64,000 bases of DNA, from positions 682,001 to 746,000 of the forward strand of contig NZ_CP102332.1 of the NCBI RefSeq assembly GCF_024600715.1, given 5' to 3'. The notes under the pieces were generated by a model, which saw only the letters and a program-made list of their open reading frames with translations, did no database searches and was not told the origin of the DNA. This document shows, in pieces, positions 55,396 to 64,000 of this stretch (the first letter of the stretch is position 1; every line of letters begins with the position of its first letter). Both the position numbers and the translations under genes were made by a program. Source of the stretch: Streptomyces changanensis. GTDB taxonomy: Bacteria > Actinomycetota > Actinomycetes > Streptomycetales > Streptomycetaceae.

Positions 55396-57030
55396 TCAGC
55401 AGCGTGTGCGGTCCTCCGTCACCACCCCCTGCGCGGTACGCAGGAGGCGGTCGTGGCAGCCGGCTGAGCCGCGGAGCCGGTAGCGCTCGGCGGACGTGCC
55501 GACCGCGTGGCGCTGGTCGCGTGGGACGCCCGTCGTGTAGGTCGCGTCACCGGTGTACGTGTCGTCCAGCCGTGACCAGGAGGGCGGCCGGCCGCCGCGG
55601 GTCGTGACGGTGTGGGCGTGGTCGCCGAGGGTCAGCTCCGTCCGCAGCCGGTCGCCGGCGCCGACGGTCGTCGTGCCGTCCATGGTGTACGTCCTGCGGG
55701 TGCGCGTGGTCGCGCCGCCCGCGGTGACGGTCTCGTGGTCGGTCCAGGTGGCGTCGAGGGCGTCGGGGTTCTCGTCGGCGCCCCAGCGGTGGACGGAGGT
55801 GTGGGTGAGCGCGCGGGCGACGGTCGTGGCGGTCCTGCCGCGCGAGGTGTCGACGTATCCGGCCACGGTGAGCCGGTGGGCCGCCGCCGTGTCGACGCGG
55901 TGCTCGGCGCCGGGGGTGTGGCGGGAGGTTCCGGTGGCGCCGCCGTCCTCGTGGCGGGTGAGGGCACCGGTGACGACCGCGCGGCCCTCGTCCCGCCACA
56001 GCAGCAGGTTGGTCGGGGTGCTCCAGCCGGGCCGTCCGGCCGGCACCCCCGCGACGGTCACCTCGACGCGGTGCGGGCGGCCGTCGTTGAGGAGCCCGGC
56101 GAACGGCGTCAGGTCGAGGACCACCGGCTGGACGTCGAAGGCCCGGGGGCCGGGGACGACGTACCAGAGGAACGGGTTGGACCAACCGCCCGTCCAGACC
56201 GTCGGGAAGGGCGCGGCGATGCCGGCGAGCCGGCCGTCGACGCTGACGCGGACCTCGCGGTGGGGGCCGCCGTCGGCGGTGCAGCCGTAGGGCGCACCGG
56301 TGGGGACGGTCAGGTACCAGTACTCCTCACAGCCGCCGCCCGAGCCGGTGGCGTACACCTCGGCGAGGATCCGTTCGGTGTTGCGCGGGGTGGTGACGGA
56401 GCCGCCGTCGCCGAGCGGGAGGACGAGCTCCGGGGTGGCCGCCGGGTCGGGGACGGTACGGCCGCCGGGGGTGGCGGTACCGCCGGGGGCGGCGTAGAAG
56501 GTGAGGGTCACGGTGACGTCGATGACGCCGGTGTGGGTGTCGTCGACGACGTTGCCGATGAGCATCTCGACCGGCTGGGGCCGGCTCAGGGTGTCGCTGT
56601 AGCGGGTGACGTCCTTCTCCACCGACCAGGCGATGCCGTCGGGGGACGGCTGGGGCGTGGACGTGCGCAGGACCTCGACGCCCCCGACGGCGAGGTGGCC
56701 GAGCCGGTCGTACTGGCGTCCCCGCACCCGGCCGTCGAGCCGGAGGACGACCGCGCTCCACCGGTCGCCGCACCCCTCGGGTGGCGTGTAGGCGCCACGG
56801 TAGGGGGTGAAGTCGCGGAACTGCGCCCGGGCGACGGTGACCTCGCAGGAGGGCACCCCGCGCGGCCGGTGCACCGGGGGCGCGGCGGTGAGCGGGTCGT
56901 GCCAGTCGGTGCCGAACTCGGCTGGTGGGTGCGGGTGTCGGCCGGCGGAGGCGGCCGGCGGGCCGGTGAGGAGCGCGCCGGCGGCGAGCGCCAGGGCGCT
57001 GAGCGTGCTCATGACTGCGCGTCGTCTCAT
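55396..57030 (-). CDS. Secreted peptide-N-glycosidase A-like amidase
   Basis: 544 aa with a Sec signal (ALALAAGALLTGPPAASA). The remainder matches the PNGase A family (peptide-N4-(N-acetyl-beta-glucosaminyl)asparagine amidase A), which releases N-glycans from glycoproteins: CEVTVARAQFRDFTPYRGAYTPPEGCGDRWSAVVLRLDGRVRGRQYDRLGHLAVGGVEVLRTSTPQPSPDGIAWSVEKDVTRY-type N-terminus shortened here, then EEYWYLTVP and GGWSNPFLWYVVPGPRAFDVQPVVLDLTPFAGLLNDG. ATG 57030 is used; ATG 57012 is also possible. Its promoter lies in the 263-bp gap shared with the ABC pair. Confidence 0.9.
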   Translation of the reverse strand: MRRRAVMSTLSALALAAGALLTGPPAASAGRHPHPPAEFGTDWHDPLTAAPPVHRPRGVPSCEVTVARAQFRDFTPYRGAYTPPEGCGDRWSAVVLRLDGRVRGRQYDRLGHLAVGGVEVLRTSTPQPSPDGIAWSVEKDVTRYSDTLSRPQPVEMLIGNVVDDTHTGVIDVTVTLTFYAAPGGTATPGGRTVPDPAATPELVLPLGDGGSVTTPRNTERILAEVYATGSGGGCEEYWYLTVPTGAPYGCTADGGPHREVRVSVDGRLAGIAAPFPTVWTGGWSNPFLWYVVPGPRAFDVQPVVLDLTPFAGLLNDGRPHRVEVTVAGVPAGRPGWSTPTNLLLWRDEGRAVVTGALTRHEDGGATGTSRHTPGAEHRVDTAAAHRLTVAGYVDTSRGRTATTVARALTHTSVHRWGADENPDALDATWTDHETVTAGGATTRTRRTYTMDGTTTVGAGDRLRTELTLGDHAHTVTTRGGRPPSWSRLDDTYTGDATYTTGVPRDQRHAVGTSAERYRLRGSAGCHDRLLRTAQGVVTEDRTRC

Positions 57031-57293
57031 GGGGCGGAAGTGAAGCGCCGGACGGTGTCGGGCGCCAGGGACGGGGCGCGGCGTTGGCGCGTTCCGTGCG
57101 CGGCGGCGGAAAACCCTTTGCCCCGGGCCCGTCGGCGGGGTGAACCTGGCACGTCTCCGCCGCGCCCCGGCCGTCGGCGGTGTTTTCCGCCCTGCCCGCC
57201 GCCTCCGCCGTCGACCGCCGTTTCCGTCCCCGCCCCACCCGCCCGGCCGACCCCTCGCCCCCGCCCGCACCTGCCGAGAATGTCTGGGACGCC

Positions 57294-59459
57294 ATGCAGA
57301 TCCGCCACCTCCCGTACGCCGACCCCGGCGAACCCGACGTCCGTTCCGGTGCCCGCTTCCTGGTGTGGCTGGGCAGGCGCCAGCTGGGCGGGCAGCTCGC
57401 CTCGCTCGGCTGGGGGCTGGTGATGAACCTGGGCATCATCGGGCTGCCGGTGGGCGTCGGCCTCGCCGTCCAGGCGGTCGTGGACGGGTCGGGTGGCCGG
57501 CTCGCGCTCGCGGGCGGGCTGATCGCCCTGCTCGGCGTGACCATCGCCGTCGGGGACGTGATGCTGCACCGGACCGCGGTGACCAACTGGATCACCGCGG
57601 CGACCCGCGTGCAGCAGTTGCTCGCCCGCAAGGCCGCCGAGTTGGGCTCCGTGCTGACCCGCAGGGTCGCGGCCGGTGAGGTGGTGGCCGTCTCGACCGC
57701 TGACGTCGAGAAGATCGGCTGGTTCGTGGAGGCCCTGTCCCGGTTCGCCGCGGCGGCCGCCACGCTGGTCGCCGTCTGCACCGGCCTGGTGCTGTACGAG
57801 CCCGCCCTCGGCACCGTCGTCGCGCTGGCCGTACCGGTACTGGCGCTGGCGCCCCTGCCGCTGCTGCCCCGGGCGACCCGCCGCGCCGACGAGCAGCGCG
57901 AGAAGGCGGGGCGGGCGACGGAGCTGGCGACCGACACGGTCGCCGGACTGCGGGTGCTGCGCGGCATCGGGGGCGAGGAACTGTTCCTCGGCCGCTATCG
58001 CACCGCCTCGCAGGAGGTGCGCGGCGCCGCCGTGCGCAGTGCCCGCTCGTGGGCGCTGATCGCCGCCGTACAGGTGGTCCTGCCGGGACTGCTGTTGATC
58101 GGCGTGGTGGGTCACGGGGCGCGGCTCGCGCTGGACGGGCGGATCGCGGTCGGCGACCTGGTCGCCGTGTACGGGGCGGTGCTGCTGATCCAGCACCCTC
58201 TGCGCCAGTTCGAGGAGATCGCCATGGCCTACTCGTTCTCGCGGCCCTCGGCGCGCCGCGCCGCGCGGGTGCTGGCGCTGTCGCGCACGGGGCCGGGGAC
58301 CGGCGGCGGGACCGTCCCGCCGAGCGGGGCCGTCCCGCCGGACGCCGACGCAGGCGCGGCCGTGGTCCGAGGCGGGGGCATGACCGTGCCGCCGGGCGGG
58401 GACGGGCCCCTGCCACGGCACGCGGGCGGGTCCCTGCCGTCGGGTGAGGGCGGGTCCCGGCCGCCGGAGGGGGAGTTGCACGACCCGCTGACGGGTCTGC
58501 GGGCCCCCGCCGGGCGGTTCACCGCCGTCGTGTGCGGCGACCCGGACGCCGCCGGGCGGCTCGCGGAGAGGCTGGGCGGCCATCCGGCCGACGGCGGCGC
58601 GGAGCACGTACCGGTTCTCGTGGGCGGCGTCGCGCTGGACGGGCTGCCCCTGTCGGTGGCCCGCACCGCGGTGCTCGTACAGGACAAGGACCCGGTGCTG
58701 CTGTCGGGGACGCTGCGGGAGCTGCTGGACGTGCCCTCGTCCGGTGCGGTGACCGCCGCCCGGGCGCTGGAGGCCGCCCGGTGCGGGGACGTGCTGGACG
58801 CCCTGGCGCAGGCGTCCGCCGAGCCGGACGGCGACCCGATGGAGACCCCGATCACCGAGCGCGGCCGGTCCCTGTCGGGCGGGCAGCGCCAACGGCTCGC
58901 CCTGGCCCGGTCGTTGGTGACCGACCCACCGGTGCTGGTGCTGGACGAGCCGACGTCGGCGGTGGACTCGCACACCGAGGCGGCGGTCGCGGCCGGGATC
59001 CGGCGGCTGCGCGAGGGGCGCACGACGGTCGTGTTCACCTCGTCGCCGCTGCTGCTGGACGTGGCCGACCGGGTGGTCCTGGTCCACCGGGGGCGGGCGC
59101 TCGCGGCGGGCCCCCACCGGGAGCTGCTGCGCACCGAGCCGCGCTACCGGGCGGTCGTCTCCCGCGACACCGAGCCCGACCCCGACCCCGACGCCCAGCG
59201 CGACACCGACCCCGACACCGGGCCCGGCACCCAGCCCGGCACCGAGCCCGACGCCACCGGCACCGGCACCGCCACCGGCACCGCCACCGGCACGCGCACC
59301 GGCGCACCGGCCGACGCCGGCACCCCGCCGGGCGCTGTCCCCGTGCCCGTACCGGGCGCCGAGGCCGTGCCCGTGCCCGCCGCCGCGGAGCCCGCGTCCG
59401 CCGAGTCCGCCGCCCGTGCCCGAACCGCACCACTCCCCGGACGGGAGGAGTCCGCATGA
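57294..59459 (+). CDS. ABC exporter subunit 1 with degenerate ATP-binding half
   Basis: 721-aa half-transporter: membrane domain (about 25-320), a Gly/Pro-rich linker (about 345-395), ATPase (about 400-620), then an Asp/Pro/Thr/Gly repeat tail (about 620-721). The Walker A position reads GDPDAAGRL at 415-423 with no GKS/T, and the switch His is replaced by Ser584. LSGGQ (527-531) and Walker B D551-E552 are intact. It therefore cannot form a normal site by itself and should pair with subunit 2. ATG 57294 has a weak ribosome site. Its stop overlaps the start of subunit 2 (ATGA). Confidence 0.93.
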   Translation: MQIRHLPYADPGEPDVRSGARFLVWLGRRQLGGQLASLGWGLVMNLGIIGLPVGVGLAVQAVVDGSGGRLALAGGLIALLGVTIAVGDVMLHRTAVTNWITAATRVQQLLARKAAELGSVLTRRVAAGEVVAVSTADVEKIGWFVEALSRFAAAAATLVAVCTGLVLYEPALGTVVALAVPVLALAPLPLLPRATRRADEQREKAGRATELATDTVAGLRVLRGIGGEELFLGRYRTASQEVRGAAVRSARSWALIAAVQVVLPGLLLIGVVGHGARLALDGRIAVGDLVAVYGAVLLIQHPLRQFEEIAMAYSFSRPSARRAARVLALSRTGPGTGGGTVPPSGAVPPDADAGAAVVRGGGMTVPPGGDGPLPRHAGGSLPSGEGGSRPPEGELHDPLTGLRAPAGRFTAVVCGDPDAAGRLAERLGGHPADGGAEHVPVLVGGVALDGLPLSVARTAVLVQDKDPVLLSGTLRELLDVPSSGAVTAARALEAARCGDVLDALAQASAEPDGDPMETPITERGRSLSGGQRQRLALARSLVTDPPVLVLDEPTSAVDSHTEAAVAAGIRRLREGRTTVVFTSSPLLLDVADRVVLVHRGRALAAGPHRELLRTEPRYRAVVSRDTEPDPDPDAQRDTDPDTGPGTQPGTEPDATGTGTATGTATGTRTGAPADAGTPPGAVPVPVPGAEAVPVPAAAEPASAESAARARTAPLPGREESA

Positions 59460-61243
59460 CCGGCCCCGGCCTGGTACCACCGCAGTACGACCCCGCGGCG
59501 CCGCGGTCCGCCACCACGCTGCCCGTCGGCAGCCCCGCCACCGTGCGCCGGTACGTGCGGGAGCTGCTGCGCCGCCACCGGCGGGCGTTCACGCTGCTCG
59601 TCGCGGTCAACGCCGTGGCGGTCGTCGCCTCGATGACCGGCCCGTACCTGCTCGGCTCGCTGGTGGACCGGCTCGCGGCCGGGGCGGACCGACTGCACCT
59701 CGGGCGGACCCTGTTCCTGTTCGCCGTCGCGCTCGCCGTGCAGACGCTGTTCGTGCGGCTGGTGAGGCTGCGCGGGGCGATGCTCGGCGAGGAGACGCTG
59801 GCGGACCTGCGCGAGGACTTCCTCGTCCGGTCGGTCCGGCTGCCGCCCGGCGTGCTGGAGCGGGCGGGGACGGGGGACCTGCTGTCGCGCGTCACCACCG
59901 ACGTCGACCGGCTGGCCGAGGCCATGCGGCAGGCGGTGCCGCAGCTGGCGATCGGGGTGGTCTGGGCGGGCCTGCTGCTCGGCGGGCTCGCGGTGACCGC
60001 GCCCCCGCTGGCGCTGTGCGTCCTGGTGGCGGCGCCGCTGCTCGTCGTGGGCTGCCGCTGGTACTTCCGGCGGGCGCCCGCCGCGTACCGCTCGGAGGCC
60101 GCCGGGTACGCGGCGGTGGCCGCCGCGCTCACCGAGACGGTCGACGCGGGCCGCACGGTGGAGGCGCACCGGCTCGGGGCGCGCCGCGTGGCGCTCTCCG
60201 ACCGTCGGATCGGGCAGTGGACGGCGTGGGAGCGGTACACCCTCGCCCTGCGCTCGGTGTTCCTCCCGGTCATCAGCCTCACCCACACCACGGTGCTCGC
60301 CTCCGTGCTGCTGATCGGCGGGGCGTTCGTGCTCCAGGGCTGGCTGGACGTCGGCCGGCTGACCACCGGGGCGCTCCTCGCGCAGATGCTGGTGGAGCCG
60401 GTCGGGATCATCCTGCGCTGGTACGACGAGCTCCAGGTGGCGCAGGTGTCGCTGGCCCGGCTGGTCGGCGTGCGTGAGATCGAGCCGGACGCGGGGGACG
60501 CGTCGGTGCGGCCCGAGGGGCGCGAGGTGCGGGCGGACGAGGTGCGCTTCGGCTACCGGGAGGGCGTCGACGTGCTGCACCGCGTGTCGCTCGGGGTACC
60601 GCCCGGGACGCGGCTCGCGCTGGTCGGCCCGTCGGGCGCCGGCAAGTCGACTCTGGGCCGGCTGCTCGCCGGCATCTACGCGCCGGGCTCCGGCCGGGTC
60701 ACGCTGGGGGCGGCGGAGCTGGCGCGGATGCCCGCCGAGCGGGTCCGGGAGCACGTGGCGCTGGTCAACCAGGAGCACCACGTCTTCGTCGGGTCGTTGC
60801 GGGACAACCTGCTGCTGGCGCGGGCCGGGGCGGACGACGGCGAGCTGTGGTCGGCGCTGGCCGCGGTCGGCGCCGACGGCTGGGCGCGGGCGCTGGAGGG
60901 CGGTCTCGACGCGGAGGTCGGCTCGGGCGGGCAGGGGCTCACCCCGGCGCAGGCCCAGCAGGTGGCGTTGGCCCGGCTGGTGCTGGCGGACCCGCACACG
61001 CTGGTGCTGGACGAGGCGACGTCGCTGCTCGACCCGCGGGCCGCGCGGCACCTGGAGCGCTCCCTGGCCCGGGTGCTGGAGGGGCGTACGGTCGTCGCCA
61101 TCGCGCACCGGCTGCACACCGCGCACGACGCGGACCTGATCGCGGTGGTGGAGGGCGGCCGGATCACCGAGCTGGGCGGCCACGACGCGCTGGTGGCCGC
61201 GGACGGGGCGTACGCGGCGCTGTGGAGGTCCTGGCACGGGTAG
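59456..61243 (+). CDS. ABC exporter subunit 2 with canonical Walker motifs
   Basis: 595-aa partner half-transporter. Six membrane helices (about 45-325), ATPase (about 345-595). Walker A GPSGAGKST at 391-399, Walker B D519-E520 and switch His551 are canonical, but the signature reads LTPAQ (495-499) instead of LSGGQ. This mirrors subunit 1, so the heterodimer has one complete site (Walker motifs here, LSGGQ from subunit 1) and one dead site. ATGA coupling supports equal production. Substrate unknown. Confidence 0.94.
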   Translation: MTGPGLVPPQYDPAAPRSATTLPVGSPATVRRYVRELLRRHRRAFTLLVAVNAVAVVASMTGPYLLGSLVDRLAAGADRLHLGRTLFLFAVALAVQTLFVRLVRLRGAMLGEETLADLREDFLVRSVRLPPGVLERAGTGDLLSRVTTDVDRLAEAMRQAVPQLAIGVVWAGLLLGGLAVTAPPLALCVLVAAPLLVVGCRWYFRRAPAAYRSEAAGYAAVAAALTETVDAGRTVEAHRLGARRVALSDRRIGQWTAWERYTLALRSVFLPVISLTHTTVLASVLLIGGAFVLQGWLDVGRLTTGALLAQMLVEPVGIILRWYDELQVAQVSLARLVGVREIEPDAGDASVRPEGREVRADEVRFGYREGVDVLHRVSLGVPPGTRLALVGPSGAGKSTLGRLLAGIYAPGSGRVTLGAAELARMPAERVREHVALVNQEHHVFVGSLRDNLLLARAGADDGELWSALAAVGADGWARALEGGLDAEVGSGGQGLTPAQAQQVALARLVLADPHTLVLDEATSLLDPRAARHLERSLARVLEGRTVVAIAHRLHTAHDADLIAVVEGGRITELGGHDALVAADGAYAALWRSWHG

Positions 61244-61321
61244 CACCGGCGCCCCGCCCCCGCCCGGCTCCCCGGCAGGACACCGCCCCGCTCCCCCGCC
61301 GGACACCGCCCCCGCCCGGTC

Positions 61322-61350
61322 CCCCGCCGGGGCGCACGCGCCCGGCGGGG
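61322..61350. terminator. Terminator between convergent genes
   Basis: CCCCGCCGGG and CGC pair with GCGCCCGGCGGGG around a 2-3-nt loop with one bulged G. It sits exactly between the ABC subunit 2 gene and the stop of the - strand membrane protein gene, so it can serve both. Confidence 0.7.
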
Positions 61351-62142
61351 TCAGACCAGGCCCAGCGCGAAGGCGCCGCCCACGCCGCCGAGCACCATGA
61401 ACACCGGCATGAGCACCCGCACCTCGACCCAGCTGCCCGCCCGGAAGCGCAGCACCTTGGGGGGCCCGATCGGGTACCAGCGCTTGCCGCCTATCGGTAT
61501 CGGCCACAGGATCGGGCAGCCGGAGACGGTGAGCGCGTCACCGACGTCGTGGACCAGCGCGCCGAGCACGACGGGCAGCCCCAGCCACAGGTACTCCTGG
61601 CCCGGCGCCTCGAACAGCCAGTTCGCGCCGTTGCCGGGCTGGTCCAGGATGCCCGCGAGGATCCAGGCGCCGGCCGCGCCCAGCAGCCACACGAGGATGT
61701 CGCTGGAGACCCGGGCGGCCCGCCACAGCAGGCCCTCGACGGCCAGGACGACGTGGACGAAGAGGAGCGCGAGGACCCCCCAGCGGCCGCACTGGACGGC
61801 GAGCGCCGAGGCGCCGGCGCCGATCGCGACCGCCCACACCCAGGTGTGGGTGAGGGTGCGGTGGCCGCCGCTCCGGCGCGGGTCGGCGCGGGTGCGGGTG
61901 GCCTTGTAGGCGGCGTAGGACAGCTTGTCGACGACCTCGCACACCCACTTGGACAGCGGTCCGAAGGCGCGCGAGATCGTCGCCGACTTGTGGTCGAGGT
62001 CGGGGGCGAGGGCCGCACCGGCACAGATCAGCGCTCCGACGACGAGGACCGGCCACGGCATGGCGTGGCCGGCCGCCGCGGTGGCGGCGCCCACGCCGAG
62101 CCAGGCCGCCGCCCCGGAGAGTGAGTGCGCCGGTCCCATCAT
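61351..62142 (-). CDS. DUF457/YdjM-type membrane-bound metal-dependent hydrolase
   Basis: 263-aa membrane protein of the 'metal-dependent hydrolase' family that includes LexA-controlled YdjM. Conserved metal-ligand candidates: the N-terminal MMGPAHSLSGAAAWLG, LAPDLDHKSATISRAFGP, and GGHRTLTHTWVW; a second HDVGDALTVSG block. Several membrane helices. Substrate and biology are not known. Start ATG 62142 or the next ATG 62139. Divergent from the helicase. Confidence 0.9.
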   Translation of the reverse strand: MMGPAHSLSGAAAWLGVGAATAAAGHAMPWPVLVVGALICAGAALAPDLDHKSATISRAFGPLSKWVCEVVDKLSYAAYKATRTRADPRRSGGHRTLTHTWVWAVAIGAGASALAVQCGRWGVLALLFVHVVLAVEGLLWRAARVSSDILVWLLGAAGAWILAGILDQPGNGANWLFEAPGQEYLWLGLPVVLGALVHDVGDALTVSGCPILWPIPIGGKRWYPIGPPKVLRFRAGSWVEVRVLMPVFMVLGGVGGAFALGLV

Positions 62143-62179
62143 GTGCGTGCCGCCCCCGTGGTCGTGTGGTGGTGCCGAG

Positions 62180-62208
62180 TTGACGGCACAGGCTACCGCT
62201 CGTGATCT
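62180..62208 (+). promoter_or_regulatory. Possible helicase gene promoter
   Basis: TTGACG (62180-62185), 17-bp spacer, TGATCT (62203-62208), 54 bp before the GTG start of the helicase gene. The -10 is weak. Confidence 0.4.
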
Positions 62209-62261
62209 TGGTGCCGGTGGCCGGTTCCCGCTTCACGGGGGAAGCCAGGCAAGATGGGGTC

Positions 62262-64000
62262 GTGACCCTTATCGATCAGCTGCCGCAGACCGCCGATCCC
62301 GACGCCCTCTTCGAGGCCTTCTCGTCCTGGGCGGAGGGCCGTGGCATCTCCCTCTACCCGGCCCAGGAGGAGGCGCTGATCGAGGTCGTCTCGGGCGCCA
62401 ACGTGATCCTGTCCACGCCCACCGGCTCCGGCAAGAGCCTGGTGGCGGCGGGGGCCCACTTCACGGCGCTCGCCAACGACCAGGTGACGTTCTACACGGC
62501 GCCGATCAAGGCGCTCGTGTCGGAGAAGTTCTTCGACCTGTGCAAGCTCTTCGGCACCGAGAACGTCGGCATGCTCACCGGCGACGCGTCCGTGAACGCC
62601 GACGCCCCGGTGATCTGCTGCACGGCGGAGGTGCTCGCCTCGATCGCGCTGCGCGACGGCAAGAACGCCGACATCGGCCAGGTCGTCATGGACGAGTTCC
62701 ACTTCTACGCGGAGCCCGACCGCGGCTGGGCCTGGCAGATCCCGCTGCTGGAGCTGCCGCAGGCGCAGTTCGTGCTGATGTCGGCGACGCTCGGCGACGT
62801 GTCGATGTTCGAGAAGGACCTCACCCGCCGCACGGGCCGCCCGACGGCGGTGGTCCGCTCGGCGACGCGGCCGGTCCCCCTCTCGTACGAATACCGGCTC
62901 ACGCCCATCACGGAGACGCTGACGGAGCTGCTGGAGACCAAGCAGGCGCCCGTCTACATCGTCCACTTCACGCAGGCGCAGGCCGTGGAGCGGGCGCAGT
63001 CGCTGATGAGCATCAACATGTGCTCGCGCGAGGAGAAGGACCGGATCGCCGAGCTGATCGGCGGCTTCCGCTTCACCACGACGTTCGGCAGGAACCTCTC
63101 GCGGTACGTGCGGCACGGCATCGGCGTGCACCACGCGGGCATGCTGCCCAAGTACCGGCGGCTGGTGGAGAAGCTCGCCCAGGCCGGCCTGCTGAAGGTC
63201 ATCTGCGGGACGGACACCCTCGGCGTCGGCGTCAACGTCCCCATCCGCACGGTGCTGTTCACGGCGCTGACCAAGTACGACGGCACCCGGGTGCGCACGC
63301 TGCGGGCCCGCGAGTTCCACCAGATCGCGGGCCGTGCCGGCCGGGCGGGCTTCGACACGGCCGGGTTCGTGGTGGCGCAGGCGCCCGAGCACGTCATCGA
63401 GAACGAGAAGGCGCTCGCCAAGGCGGGCGACGACCCGAAGAAGCGCCGCAAGGTGGTCCGCAAGAAGGCCCCGGAGGGGTTCGTCGGCTGGACCGAGAAC
63501 ACCTTCGAGAAGCTGATCGCCTCCGAGCCGGAGCCGCTGACCTCCCGCTTCCGCGTCACGCACACCATGCTGCTGTCGGTGATCGCCCGCCCCGGCGACG
63601 CCTTCACCGCCATGCGCCGGCTGCTGGAGGACAACCACGAGCCGCGCAGGAACCAGCTGCGCCACATCCGCCGCGCCATCGCGATCTACCGCTCGCTGCT
63701 GGACGGCGGCGTCGTGGAGCAGCTGGCCGAGCCGGACGCCGAGGGGCGCAGGATCCGGCTCACCGTCGACCTCCAGCAGGACTTCGCGCTCAACCAGCCG
63801 CTGTCGACGTTCGCGCTCGCCGCGTTCGACCTGCTGGACCCGGAGTCCCCCTCGTACGCCCTCGACATGGTGTCGGTCGTCGAGTCCACGCTGGACGACC
63901 CGCGTCAGATCCTCGCCGCCCAGCAGAACAAGGCGCGCGGCGAGGCGGTCGGCGCGATGAAGGCGGACGGGGTCGAGTACGAGGAGCGGATGGAGCGGCT
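62262..64000 (+). CDS. Ski2-like DEAD/DEAH-box helicase, truncated by the window edge
   Basis: Superfamily 2 ATP-dependent helicase; 579 codons are visible and the gene continues past 64000. Motif I TPTGSGKS at 52-59, motif II DEFH at 144-147 (DExH), motif III SAT in LMSATLGD, motif VI QIAGRAGRAGF. GIGVHHAGMLPKYRRLVEKLAQAGLLKVICGTDTLGVGVNVPIRTV is the Ski2/Mtr4 family hallmark. The Lys/Arg-rich KKRRKVVRKKAPEGF stretch and the following region fit the actinobacterial type annotated with a DUF3516 C-terminus. GTG 62262 is used as start (upstream GGGG tract, leader VTLIDQLPQ). Role probably in RNA processing or decay. Confidence 0.93.
   Translation, partial: MTLIDQLPQTADPDALFEAFSSWAEGRGISLYPAQEEALIEVVSGANVILSTPTGSGKSLVAAGAHFTALANDQVTFYTAPIKALVSEKFFDLCKLFGTENVGMLTGDASVNADAPVICCTAEVLASIALRDGKNADIGQVVMDEFHFYAEPDRGWAWQIPLLELPQAQFVLMSATLGDVSMFEKDLTRRTGRPTAVVRSATRPVPLSYEYRLTPITETLTELLETKQAPVYIVHFTQAQAVERAQSLMSINMCSREEKDRIAELIGGFRFTTTFGRNLSRYVRHGIGVHHAGMLPKYRRLVEKLAQAGLLKVICGTDTLGVGVNVPIRTVLFTALTKYDGTRVRTLRAREFHQIAGRAGRAGFDTAGFVVAQAPEHVIENEKALAKAGDDPKKRRKVVRKKAPEGFVGWTENTFEKLIASEPEPLTSRFRVTHTMLLSVIARPGDAFTAMRRLLEDNHEPRRNQLRHIRRAIAIYRSLLDGGVVEQLAEPDAEGRRIRLTVDLQQDFALNQPLSTFALAAFDLLDPESPSYALDMVSVVESTLDDPRQILAAQQNKARGEAVGAMKADGVEYEERMER

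Noticed and set aside
57027..61507. Two ORFs of about 800 codons opposite the ABC pair
   Set aside because: Antisense shadows; His/Arg/Gly-rich translations with no family motif, while the + strand has complete ABC domains.

Overview
The window is high-GC, densely packed actinobacterial chromosome, most likely Streptomyces or a close relative. Support comes from codon usage (third positions almost all G or C), many GTG and TTG starts, ATGA/GTGA stop-start overlaps, Tat-type secreted proteins, sugar ABC importers without their own ATPase (Streptomyces normally shares one, MsiK), and several family-typical genes. No rRNA, tRNA, CRISPR array, insertion sequence or prophage was seen. The right edge cuts a helicase gene.

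Layout. 1-12.6 kb is mostly housekeeping on the + strand: glycerophosphodiesterase, a Clp ATPase, a GNAT enzyme (-), an M56 peptidase, a PAP2 phosphatase, an autoregulated TetR, an FprA-type ferredoxin reductase, an Asp-box beta-propeller, uracil-DNA glycosylase overlapping a BadF/NagK-type kinase, and a sirohydrochlorin chelatase-like protein. A strong terminator and a 39-bp tandem repeat follow. 13-15.8 kb holds a lactonase-fold beta-propeller and a FUSC membrane protein on the - strand.

16.5-27.8 kb is the least familiar part. It has an MLE-subgroup enolase-superfamily enzyme, an unusual two-domain regulator, a DegT-type aminotransferase, a DapA-fold lyase lacking the usual catalytic tyrosine, an LLM flavin enzyme, a binding protein with two permeases, and a secreted Tat-type beta-propeller. 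Four control regions carry versions of one 22-bp dyad, ACTTTCGG-N6-CCGAAAGT. At three of them it overlaps or abuts a TTGAC(A/G)-N17-TANNNN promoter. I read this as a single repressor-controlled uptake-and-catabolism regulon with an unknown substrate.

28.4-29.6 kb is an Lrp regulator coupled to a HAD phosphatase. 30-47.7 kb is a xylan/arabinoxylan utilisation locus. A nine-gene - strand operon encodes a binding protein, two permeases, GH30, GH10, Gfo/Idh, a DUF6807 (PmoA-like) protein, a cupin and CBM13-GH62. It diverges from a LacI regulator, GH3 and GH43, followed by GH10-CBM13 and GH6. TTCGAAA/CGAAA boxes sit at the start points of both divergent promoters and next to the second GH10 promoter. 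Secreted enzymes cut the polymer, the importer takes up oligomers, and GH3/GH43 (no signal peptide) finish them in the cytosol.

48-64 kb is mixed: YjbQ, a flavoprotein, MltG, a 19-residue hydrophobic microprotein antisense to the end of an ABC exporter gene, that exporter with a divergent MarR gene, an eight-copy octamer repeat, a GH109-like enzyme beside a PNGase A-like glycopeptidase, an ABC exporter pair with complementary ATP-site degeneration, a DUF457 membrane protein, and a Ski2-like helicase cut by the window edge.
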